Shown piece by piece: positions 46,656 to 55,400 of a stretch of DNA of 64,000 nt (positions are counted from its first letter, which is position 1; each line of letters starts with the position of its first letter). This DNA is from an uncultured Porphyromonadaceae bacterium (lineage in GTDB: Bacteria > Bacteroidota > Bacteroidia > Bacteroidales > Muribaculaceae): NCBI GenBank assembly GCA_947176605.1, contig CAMWRH010000002.1, forward strand, positions 1 to 64,000, read 5' to 3'. The notes below the pieces were generated by a model. The model worked only from the letters and a program-made list of their open reading frames with translations, ran no database searches and was not told the origin of the DNA. A program made the position numbers and the translations under genes.

Positions 46656-47231
46656 TCAGCGGATTATGGTGAGCGTCTCGCGGTCGGTGACCTTGATTAT
46701 CCCGCTGGGTCGGTGTGGGGTGGTGTCGTCGCGGCGGTAACGCGCCACATAATCCACCCCCTCCAGTATCTCCGGTTCGATCATGCCGAAGAAAGGGGCC
46801 GAAGGGTGTCCGCTGATATTGGCCGAGGTGGATACGAGCGGCCGTCCCAGACGGCGGCACAGTTCGCGCGAGAATCGCTCCGAGGTGATGCGGATACCCA
46901 GCGACCCGTCGGGGGCCAGCATGTTGGGGGCAATGCCTCGCGGAGAATCGTAGATGATGGTAAGCGGGTCGACGGCCACATCGATCAGCTGCAGCGCCGT
47001 CTCCGGCACATTCTCCAGCCATCGGTATAGCGAATCTGCCGAATCCACCAGAGCCAGCATCGACTTCGAGTCGGCGCGTCGCTTAAGCGCGTAGATACGG
47101 GCCACGGCTTCCGGATTGGTGGCATCGGCCCCGATCCCCCATATCGTATCGGTAGGGTATAGTATTACGCCTCCTTTACGCAGGGTGGCAAGCGCCTCCT
47201 GCAGGTCGGCCTTGAAATCTTCCTGATCCAT
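46656..47231 (-). CDS. tsaC: L-threonylcarbamoyladenylate synthase
   Basis: The 191-residue protein is a YrdC/Sua5-type domain: GGVILYPTDTIWGIGADATN at 21-40 (quoted as motif), the KRRADSKSM segment near 51-59, and GRPLVSTSANISGHPSAPF near 129-147. It makes threonylcarbamoyl-AMP from threonine, bicarbonate and ATP; TsaD, encoded at 50506-51519 in the same window, transfers it to A37 of ANN-decoding tRNAs. The Sua5 C-terminal domain is absent, which is the TsaC short form. It is followed by nadE 24 bases upstream on the same strand. Confidence 0.93.
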   Translation of the reverse strand: MDQEDFKADLQEALATLRKGGVILYPTDTIWGIGADATNPEAVARIYALKRRADSKSMLALVDSADSLYRWLENVPETALQLIDVAVDPLTIIYDSPRGIAPNMLAPDGSLGIRITSERFSRELCRRLGRPLVSTSANISGHPSAPFFGMIEPEILEGVDYVARYRRDDTTPHRPSGIIKVTDRETLTIIR

Positions 47232-47255
47232 GTATGTAATCAGATGTAGGTAAAA

Positions 47256-49298
47256 TCATAAGTCGTTGAGTTCCTTCATCCATGCCGCTGAAGAGGCATC
47301 GGATGGCATGCGCCAGTCGCCGCGCGGAGAGAGGCATACGCTTCCCACCTTCGGCCCGTCGGGCATACAGCTGCGTTTGAACTGCTGCGAGAAGAATCGG
47401 CGGTAGAAATTGCGCAGCCACTTCAGCAGCACTTCATCGGAATAGGATCCGGCAAACGCCTCGCGTGCGAGAATCCACACCTTGCGTGGCGACTCGCCGT
47501 AGCGCAGTGTGTGATAGAGGAAGAAGTCGTGCAGTTCGTAGGGGCCCACGAGATCTTCGGTGCGCTGCGCGATCGTGTCGGCATCATCATCGCAGGGCAC
47601 GAGTTCCGGAGAAATCGGCGTATTCACTATGTCGATCAGCACACGCGAGATCTCCTTATTCTCCTCACGGTCGGCAAACCACTCCACCAGATGCTTCACA
47701 AGCGTCTTCGGCACCGAGGCATTGACGGCATACATCGACATGTGGTCGCCGTTGTAGGTGCACCATCCGAGGGCGAGTTCCGAGAGGTCGCCCGTGCCGA
47801 GCACGATTCCTCCGCAGCGGTTGGCATAATCCATCAGTATCTGCGTGCGTTCGCGTGCCTGCGAGTTCTCAAACGCGGCGTCGTGGCAATTCGGGTCCTG
47901 CCCGATATCGCTGAAATGCCGGTCGACGGCAGCGCCGATCGGTATCTCAAGGGGTGTGACGCCGAGCAATTCCATAAGTTGCCAGGCGTTGTTGCGGGTC
48001 TTTGATGTAGTGGCCAGCCCCGGCATGGTGATGGCCTTGATTCCGGTACGCGGCAGTCGCATCATGTCAAACGTGCGGCAGGCCACCAGCAGCGCCAGCG
48101 TAGAGTCAAGTCCGCCTGACACCCCGATCACGAGCTCTTTACACCCGATAGCCTTCAGCCTCTGGCGCAGCCCATGGCACTGAATGTCGACGATTTCCGT
48201 GCAGTTCTCATTGCGGCGGGCCGGGTCGGAGGGTACGAACGGATGGCGCTCTACCGAGCGTCCGGCGAGCCGGATCTCCCGGTTTTTGTCCGAAATGAGA
48301 CGTGAAACCATCCTGTCTGCGAGGATGTCGATTATCCGGAAATCCTGACGGTCGGCACTTCTTCGGGGCGAACTGAATGTATTTGTATGGCGGCGGTCGA
48401 AAGTGATTTTATGCAGGTCCACATCGGCAGATGTACAGGCCGTGGAGTCACAGAAACGTGTCGACTCCACAAGGATAGCACCATCCTCGGCGATAGCCGC
48501 GTATCCGGAGAAAGCGAGGTCGGTCGACGACTCTCCGGCCCCGGCCGAGGCGTAGGCGTATATGCATCGGCAGCGTGCCGACTGCTGGCGGATAAGGTCG
48601 CGGCGGTAGCGGTGCTTGCCGATTGTCTCGTTGGAAGCGGAGAGATTAAGTATCACATCGGCTCCCGCCATTGCCAGGGCGCCCGACGGGGGCTGGGGCA
48701 CCCAGAGGTCCTCGCAGATTTCAGCGCCGATGGTCATCCCGTTGAAACGGAACAGCAGGTCGGTGCCAATCGGCGCTGCCTGAAATGTCTGGAAGTCGAT
48801 GTATTTTTCGATGTTCTCGTTGCGGTATGAATCGAGTAGCGACACGGTGGCTCCGGCGGGAATTTCGGCGCCGGATGCAAACCATCGCTCCTCGTAATAT
48901 TCAGAATAATTGGGTATATACGTTTTCGGCACGATCCCGCGTATCTGCCCGTCGTATACGAATATCGCGCAGTTGAAGAGCTGATTCCGGTATTCCACCG
49001 GGGCGCCAACCACCACGAGGGGGCGGGATTTGCCATTCATGTGCAGATTGAAGAGGTAATCGCAGAGATTGCTGATACCGCGTATGGCGTCGTCGAGCAG
49101 GAATTGCTGCCCGAAGAGGTCGGCACAGGAGTATCCGGTGACAGATAATTCCGGGAACAGGATAATGTCGGCGTCGTGATAGGCGTCGATTAATCTGGTG
49201 ATAGCGCCGATATTATGGTCAACATCGGCAATTCTGATGTCAGGCACGGCGCAGACAATACGTCGGAACCCGCATGCTATGTAATCAGAGACGTTCAT
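47256..49298 (-). CDS. nadE: Glutamine-dependent NAD+ synthetase
   Basis: The 680-residue enzyme is read from ATG 49298 (MNVSDYIACGFRRIV). Its nitrilase-like glutaminase domain has Glu50 (FPELSVTG), Lys125 (VPKTYIPNY) and the nucleophile Cys195 (GAEICEDLW). The C-terminal synthetase domain has the ATP pyrophosphatase loop GVSGGLDSTLALLV near 403 and the GTGDLSELALGWCTYNGDHM signature. It converts nicotinate adenine dinucleotide to NAD with glutamine-derived ammonia. The size fits the glutamine-dependent form. tsaC follows downstream. Confidence 0.96.
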   Translation of the reverse strand: MNVSDYIACGFRRIVCAVPDIRIADVDHNIGAITRLIDAYHDADIILFPELSVTGYSCADLFGQQFLLDDAIRGISNLCDYLFNLHMNGKSRPLVVVGAPVEYRNQLFNCAIFVYDGQIRGIVPKTYIPNYSEYYEERWFASGAEIPAGATVSLLDSYRNENIEKYIDFQTFQAAPIGTDLLFRFNGMTIGAEICEDLWVPQPPSGALAMAGADVILNLSASNETIGKHRYRRDLIRQQSARCRCIYAYASAGAGESSTDLAFSGYAAIAEDGAILVESTRFCDSTACTSADVDLHKITFDRRHTNTFSSPRRSADRQDFRIIDILADRMVSRLISDKNREIRLAGRSVERHPFVPSDPARRNENCTEIVDIQCHGLRQRLKAIGCKELVIGVSGGLDSTLALLVACRTFDMMRLPRTGIKAITMPGLATTSKTRNNAWQLMELLGVTPLEIPIGAAVDRHFSDIGQDPNCHDAAFENSQARERTQILMDYANRCGGIVLGTGDLSELALGWCTYNGDHMSMYAVNASVPKTLVKHLVEWFADREENKEISRVLIDIVNTPISPELVPCDDDADTIAQRTEDLVGPYELHDFFLYHTLRYGESPRKVWILAREAFAGSYSDEVLLKWLRNFYRRFFSQQFKRSCMPDGPKVGSVCLSPRGDWRMPSDASSAAWMKELNDL

Positions 49299-49404
49299 GT
49301 CGAGAAATTCAGATGGATGAATCCGGATTGCAAATCTAACAAAAAATCCGGAAAAATCCAAACCTGCCGGCGGGGCTTCCTTGCGGTGGTGAGGTAGGGG
49401 AGGG

Positions 49405-49452
49405 GATAAAAAGTCGCGGGGCCGTCAGGTCGGATGACTTGACGGCCCCGCG
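49405..49452 (-). terminator. Terminator of the rpmB-rpmG-DUF4295 operon
   Basis: CGCGGGGCCGTCA at 49415-49427 pairs with TGACGGCCCCGCG at 49440-49452. On the minus strand ACTTTTTATC follows. It lies 39 bases after the DUF4295 stop. Confidence 0.85.
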
Positions 49453-49490
49453 TATATCGGAGATGCCGATTGGAGGGAGCATGAAGCGTA

Positions 49491-49640
49491 TTACTTCAGA
49501 GCAGCCTGCACAGCGTCGTTGGGCACCATTTCCTCTTTGAAGACATAAGCGCCTGTCTTGGGAGACTTCTCCATTTTGATGACTTTGCTGTAGGTGCGTC
49601 CTTCACCTTTCTGAAGAGACGCCACGGTTTTCTTTGCCAT
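49491..49640 (-). CDS. DUF4295 family small protein
   Basis: A 49-residue basic protein (MAKKTVASLQKGEGRTYSKV ... EEMVPNDAVQAALK) encoded 11 bases after rpmG. It matches the DUF4295 proteins that accompany the L28 and L33 genes in Bacteroidetes; ftsY usually follows, but here a terminator comes instead. Role is unknown; a ribosome-linked function is suggested by the conserved position. Start ATG at 49640 is fixed by the MAKK start shared with rpmG. Confidence 0.9.
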   Translation of the reverse strand: MAKKTVASLQKGEGRTYSKVIKMEKSPKTGAYVFKEEMVPNDAVQAALK

Positions 49641-49651
49641 AGTTCAGATGC

Positions 49652-49840
49652 TTATTTGATTTCTTTGTGGATGGTCATTTTTTTCAGGATGGGGTTGTAT
49701 TTCTTCAACTCCAGACGTCCCGGGGTGTTTTTGCGGTTCTTTGTGGTGATGTAACGTGACATACCGGGCATGCCGCTTGCCTTATGTTCGGTGCACTCGA
49801 GAATCACTTGCACTCGATTGCCTTTAGCTTTCTTTGCCAT
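49652..49840 (-). CDS. rpmG: 50S ribosomal protein L33
   Basis: The 62-residue protein has the L33 pattern [31 protein letters not shown] and a C-terminal basic end. It lacks the CxxC zinc pair typical of L33 C+ forms (only Cys15 is seen), so it is the C- type. It lies between rpmB and DUF4295, sharing one promoter. Confidence 0.95.
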   Translation of the reverse strand: MAKKAKGNRVQVILECTEHKASGMPGMSRYITTKNRKNTPGRLELKKYNPILKKMTIHKEIK

Positions 49841-49925
49841 AGTTGGATTATGTGTTTGATTGCTTTATGCGGGAGATGGCGCGGGGTGGTGGAAGCATAT
49901 TCGCCGCCCCTGCGTGTGGCTCCTA

Positions 49926-50189
49926 TTAGAGTGAAAGGATAGTGATGTTCTTGAAGTCAAGATTGCCTTCAGCCTCAGCCTTCTTGAGGGCTGCGTTGAG
50001 GCCGATTTTGTTGATAGTGCGGAGGGCGTGAGCCGATACGGTCAGCTCGATCCACATATCCTGCTCTACCCAGTAGAATTTCTTCTTGTGCAGGTTAACC
50101 TCGAATTTGCGCTTTGTGCGGCGCTTGGAGTGAGAGACATTGTTACCCACCTGGGTCTTCTTGCCTGTTATCTGACAAACTTTTGACAT
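49926..50189 (-). CDS. rpmB: 50S ribosomal protein L28
   Basis: The 87-residue protein shows the L28 start [20 protein letters not shown], then [20 protein letters not shown] and [14 protein letters not shown]. It is the first gene of rpmB-rpmG-DUF4295, with a clear promoter at 50319-50350. Confidence 0.97.
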   Translation of the reverse strand: MSKVCQITGKKTQVGNNVSHSKRRTKRKFEVNLHKKKFYWVEQDMWIELTVSAHALRTINKIGLNAALKKAEAEGNLDFKNITILSL

Positions 50190-50318
50190 GGCTGTTTGGT
50201 TTCTGAATTGATTTTAAAAACTCGAAAGGTGAAATCCATGGCCGCCATCTCAGTTCTCATATCGCCCCTAAGTGCATCATTCTCAGAAGCTTTAAAGGAT
50301 GTGCCACAAAAATCGTTG

Positions 50319-50350
50319 CAAAGTTACACATTATCGGTGAATTATGCAAG
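50319..50350 (-). promoter_or_regulatory. Promoter of rpmB
   Basis: CTTG (50350-50347), 20 bases, TAACTTTG (50326-50319) on the minus strand, one mismatch from consensus. It is 130 bases before the rpmB ATG. It is divergent from the tsaD promoter region. Confidence 0.7.
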
Positions 50351-50427
50351 TGATTGACCGGATTTTTTTTGTTGTGCGGGATGGGATTTACGGCAACAGT
50401 TTATCTCTCGGTTCGGAAAAAAGTAGT

Positions 50428-50435
50428 AACTTTGC
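50428..50435 (+). promoter_or_regulatory. Likely -7 element of the tsaD operon
   Basis: TAACTTTG on the plus strand, 71 bases before the tsaD ATG at 50506. A TTTA at 23-base spacing is the only -33 candidate. Confidence 0.45.
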
Positions 50436-50505
50436 ATGAATGTATGGAGCCGCCACGGGCGTGACCCGGCTGTGGCGGCTCCCTGTCAGCAAAACGAGCA
50501 TCATA

Positions 50506-51519
50506 ATGAACGCAATATTAGGAATAGAATCATCCTGCGACGACACTTCGGCTGCCGTGATAATCGACGGAGTGCTGCGCAGTAATGTCATAGCCGGTCA
50601 GAAGGTGCATGAGGCCTACGGTGGCGTAGTGCCCGAGCTGGCCTCGCGCGCTCATCAGCAGAACATACTGCCGGTGGTGAGCGAGGCAATACGCCAGGCC
50701 GGAATCACCAAAGAGCAGCTTACCGCCATAGCCTACACACGCGGCCCCGGACTGATGGGCTCGCTCCTTGTGGGCACGAGCTTTGCCAAAGGTATGGCGC
50801 TTGGTCTGGGGATACCGCTTATCGACGTCAATCATCTCCAGGCCCATGCACTGGCCCACTTCGTAAAGGAAGAAGAGACCGACGAAGTGCCGGAATTCCC
50901 TTACATGTGTCTGCTCGTATCCGGTGGCAACTCCCAGATCATACTGGTGCGCGGCGCAGATGATATGGAAATCATCGGGCGCACCATCGATGACGCAGCC
51001 GGCGAGGCATTCGACAAATGCGCCAAAGTGATGGGGCTCCCGTACCCCGGCGGCCCGCACATCGACCGCCTTGCAGCCGAGGGTAATCCCGATGCATTCC
51101 ACTTCAGCAAGCCCCATATCGAAGGGCTCGACTACTCCTTCTCCGGCCTCAAGACGAGTTTCCTCTACACCCTGCGCGACAACCTTCGCCACGATCCCGA
51201 CTTCATAGAGCGTCGCAAAGCCGATCTGGCGGCCTCGCTGCAGCGCACCATAATAGAGATACTGCTCGACAAACTGAAGAAAGCCGTAGCCCTGCACAAA
51301 CCGCGCCATCTGGCCATCGGCGGAGGGGTATCGGCCAACTCCGGAGTGCGCGACGCCATAGCCGCATTCTGCCGCGACCGCGGCATCCGCGCCTGGATAC
51401 CGAAGCGGAGCTTCACCACCGACAATGCCGCCATGGTGGCCATAGCCGGCGCCATGAGGATGCGTCCTGGCGAGCGGGGCGACCTCTCGCTTCCCCCCTA
51501 TGCCCGCACCGAGCTTTAA
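50506..51519 (+). CDS. tsaD: tRNA N6-adenosine threonylcarbamoyltransferase
   Basis: The 337-residue enzyme is read from ATG 50506 (MNAILGIESSCDDTSAAVII), the conserved start; upstream frame is promoter. It has the metal-binding NHLQAHALAHF with His110 and His114 and the DYSFSGLKTS segment, and the GGGVSANSGVR site. With TsaC it completes t6A37 in tRNA. TsaB and TsaE are not in this window. A CinA-type gene follows 90 bases on, then the TamB-like gene. Confidence 0.97.
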   Translation: MNAILGIESSCDDTSAAVIIDGVLRSNVIAGQKVHEAYGGVVPELASRAHQQNILPVVSEAIRQAGITKEQLTAIAYTRGPGLMGSLLVGTSFAKGMALGLGIPLIDVNHLQAHALAHFVKEEETDEVPEFPYMCLLVSGGNSQIILVRGADDMEIIGRTIDDAAGEAFDKCAKVMGLPYPGGPHIDRLAAEGNPDAFHFSKPHIEGLDYSFSGLKTSFLYTLRDNLRHDPDFIERRKADLAASLQRTIIEILLDKLKKAVALHKPRHLAIGGGVSANSGVRDAIAAFCRDRGIRAWIPKRSFTTDNAAMVAIAGAMRMRPGERGDLSLPPYARTEL

Positions 51520-51609
51520 TCCGCGTGAACATCGGCCCCGGAAACGGGCATAATGGCCCGTGGCACGGCCAAAACCAACTCACAGACACAGAATCACAGA
51601 AGCATAATC

Positions 51610-52368
51610 ATGCAGCAGCAGTTTAAAGAAACACGCCATGTGGTGATATATGGCTACACTCATGAGGAATTGCGCCGGGTGCTCAGGCACTTCGAGGAGC
51701 AGCTCCCCGAATACATACGCCTCACCATCGACAACGACCATCTCGTGACGCGTGTCACCCTGACCGGAATCAACAGCGGAGTCGAACTGCTCCGCTTCAA
51801 GATGAACAAATACCACCGCAACCTCAACGATATCTTCACCACCGACATCGTGGCGATGGAAGACCGCACGCCGGCCGAAGTGCTTGGCGGGCTGCTCCGC
51901 GAGCGCGAACTCACCGTGGGATTCGCCGAGAGCTGCACCGGTGGTAACCTGGCCCACCGCATCACACAGGTGCCCGGCTCATCGGCCTACTTCTTAGGGA
52001 GCGTGGTAAGCTACTCCAACGACGTGAAAGCCAACGTGCTCGGAGTGTCGCGCGGCGACCTGGGACAGTACGGTGCCGTCAGCAAGCAGGTGGTGCGCGA
52101 GATGGCCGAAGGAGTGGCACGCCTGATGCACACCGACTGTGCGATAGCCACCTCCGGCATAGCCGGACCCGATGGCGGCACGCGCCAGAAACCGGTAGGC
52201 ACCGTCTGGATGGCCGCAAAATTGCAGGACAAGACAGTGACCGAATGCATGCACTTCGGCGGCGACCGCAACAGCGTGATAGAATCGGCCACCAACCATG
52301 CGCTGGTGATGCTCGTCAACCTGCTGCGCAACTCCTACGAAGCTCCCGAAGACTTCAACGACGAGTAG
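51610..52368 (+). CDS. CinA C-terminal domain protein (nicotinamide-nucleotide amidase-like), without MoCF domain
   Basis: The 252-residue protein from ATG 51610 has the CinA C-terminal amidase domain: VGFAESCTGGNLAHRITQVP near 104-123 with the catalytic Ser, SGIAGPDGGTRQKPVGTVW near 187-205. Instead of the N-terminal MoCF/nucleotide domain of full CinA it has a 90-residue unrelated beta-rich segment (THEELRRVLRHFEEQLPEYI). The C-domain hydrolyses NMN to nicotinate mononucleotide in PncC proteins. The N-terminal part is unrecognised. Between tsaD and the TamB-like gene. Confidence 0.82.
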   Translation: MQQQFKETRHVVIYGYTHEELRRVLRHFEEQLPEYIRLTIDNDHLVTRVTLTGINSGVELLRFKMNKYHRNLNDIFTTDIVAMEDRTPAEVLGGLLRERELTVGFAESCTGGNLAHRITQVPGSSAYFLGSVVSYSNDVKANVLGVSRGDLGQYGAVSKQVVREMAEGVARLMHTDCAIATSGIAGPDGGTRQKPVGTVWMAAKLQDKTVTECMHFGGDRNSVIESATNHALVMLVNLLRNSYEAPEDFNDE

Positions 52369-52416
52369 CCCCCGATAACAGCAATACACTACTAAAACAA
52401 GAGTACCCGGCAAGGA

Positions 52417-55400
52417 GTGAGTACCAAGGACAAATGGCTCTGGACATACAGGGTGGTGAGAAGTCTGCTTTTCACCGCCATTGCCGTTGTGGCCGTGCTG
52501 TATGTGGGGCTGTATGTGACACTCTCCGTCCCCTCGGTGCAGGATAAAGTGCGCCGGGTGGCAATCGAAGAACTGTCGGCCCTCGTAGGAAGCCGGGTGG
52601 AAATCGGCGAGGTCACGATCAATCCGTTCAACGAGGTAGTGGTGCGGGGGCTCGACCTCTACCAGCCGCAGCCCGACGGGCGGCAATGCCTTCATGTGGA
52701 AAAAGTAGGGGCCGGAATCAGCATATGGGACCTCCTGGCCCATCGCCGCGTCATCATCACCTATGCCGAACTCATAGGGCTTCAGGCCGACGTATGGCAG
52801 AGCCGTCAGGGAGAGCCGCTCAACATACAGTTCCTCATCGATGCCTTTGCCCCCAAAGACAAAAGCAAACCTCCGGCGAAATTCGACCTCTGCATACGCA
52901 ACATAGTGATACGCAAGAGCGCACTCTCCTTCCACCGCCAGTGGCAGCCGGCACGTACCGACCGGGCCATCGACTTCAACCACATCACCCTCACCGGCCT
53001 TAGCGCCGATGTGGCACTCCCCACCCTGTCAGACCACGGCATCGACATCGACCTGCGCCGCCTTGCGCTCACCGTCAACGAATCGCTTGAAATCCGACGC
53101 CTTGCAGCCAAAGCCTATATAGAGAAAGGCGACATATCACTGACCGACTTCTCGCTTGAGTTGCCCAACACGTCGCTCACCGTCTCCGACATAACCCTCC
53201 CCTTAGGGCATTACGGCGGCGACATGCGCCGGATGCTGCGTGAGCGCTCATTCGACATTGAGGTAAGGGGAGAGCATCTCGTGCCGTCGGAATTCGCAGG
53301 ATTCCTCCCGCAGCTCGAATCGCTTCAGACCCCCTTCACACTCATACTCAAGGGATCGGGCAACATTAACGGGGTGACACTCTCAAGGCTGCAGCTCGAC
53401 AACCGATACGAAGATTTTACCCTTCGCGTGGCCGACGCCACACTGCATGGCGCCGGAGAGGGGGCTCCGGAACTGAGTGTGCCCGAACTGCATCTGCATG
53501 CCGGGCGCCACATAATGTCGACAGTGGCGTCAATCATCCCGGGCCCTGCCGGAATGCAGGAGCGGCTCACCGGTCTGGCTCCTGTTGACATTGAGGCCGG
53601 AGGGGAATGGAATTTCGCACCGAAAACAGGCAACGCGAAGCTAAAGCTTGAGAGTGGCTACGGCCCTCTTGACCTGACGGCCACTGCCGAGGAGGCCGGT
53701 GGCGCGATGCGTCTTCATACGGAATTCGCTACCGACGGGATCGCCATAGGCCGGCTGTTGCCCGACAGCCGTATGGGTAAAGTGGTGCTTCAGGGTCACG
53801 CGGAAGGTGTGTACGACAGCCATGCCACGGCCTCCGCCACGCCGTCTCAAGGCAAAGTCGGCACCATGATAGAGCGGCTCAACCGGATACTGCCCGAAGC
53901 AAGGGCAGAGATCGATATGGTCTCTGCCGAAATCAACGGATATACACTCAGCGACCTGACAGTAAGCATCGACAAGACGCCTGACTCCACAATAGTCATG
54001 GCCGGGTGTGATGATGAAAACTTCCGCATATCGCTCAACGGCGAGCTGCACCCCGACGGCGAGGCCACCACACTTCAGCTCGGGGCCGACATACAGCATC
54101 TGTATCCGCAGGTGCTCGTGCCGATCGGCGGCAAGCTTCGCGACTGCGTGATATCGGGAGAACTGGACATCGATGTGGCCGGACTGTCGGCCGATGCGCT
54201 GCACGGCCGGCTCGACATCGACCATCTGCGGCTACAGCCGGTGACCCATGGACGCGCACCCCTGACGCTCAATCATCTGGGGCTCTTCGCATCCGAAGAC
54301 AGTGGCGACGGCCTGCGCCGGTATACCCTCGACTCCGACTGGATCGACGGCAATGTGGCCGGAAATTTCAATCCATCGCAACTCCCGGCCACAGTGAAGC
54401 GACTGATAGCCGACGTAATGCCCGCCTCATCCGGAATCGCACCGGATGAAGAGAACACCGAAACTGCCCAATCCGATGAAAGCAGACATGTGGCCGCAGC
54501 CACACCCCATAGCCCCCTCTGCCACTCAGAAAGCGCCCCGGCCGAACAGCCGGCCGCATCCCAAGGCAACTGGCTCGAATACGACTTCCGGCTGATGCGC
54601 GGCGGAAGCTGGATGGAATTCCTCGGACTCCCCGTAAAGCTCCTGTATGAAGCCGATATCTACGGCGAAATAAACGAAGCCGAAGGATTGCTGACCTTCG
54701 GTCTGCGCGCCCCCTATATCCAGCAGGGGCGCGACAAACTGATACAGCAGACCCGCCTCGACGCCACTATATCAGGAGGAGAGGGGAAGATGGATTTCTA
54801 TTCAAGCATCCCGACCAAAAAAGGGGTGCTCGACCTTGAAGCCGATCTGCGCGCACGCGGTGGCGAATACGACCTGCTGCTCGGATTCAACAAAGAGAAA
54901 AAAGGTGAATTCTACGGCGACCTGCATGTCAGCGCCTCCCTTCACCCCTCGCTCAGCCGCGAGGGGCAGCAGCTCACCGCCACAATACTCCCCACTACAC
55001 TTTGGCTTAACAATGCCGGCTGGGAGATAGGCAAGGCCGGAATCCGCTATGCCGACCGGCAGATTGACGTGCAGGGATTCTCCGTATCGCATGCCGACCA
55101 GTTTGTGGCCATCGACGGAGTGGCCTCGGCCGATCCGGAGAGTGAAATCAACGTGCGGCTGCACGACATAGACCTCGACTACATATTCGATACGCTCAAC
55201 ATCAACTATGTGGCATTCGGAGGGCATGCATCGGGCGAAGCCGTGGGCAAAGGGCTGCTTTCAGGCAATCCGGAAGCCTACACGCGGTGTCTGCGCGTAA
55301 AAGACCTGAGCTACAATCATGCCGTGCTTGGCGACGGCGACCTTCGCGGCGACTTCGATGCCACAGCAAAGAGGGTAGGGATACGCGCCGACATAGCTGA

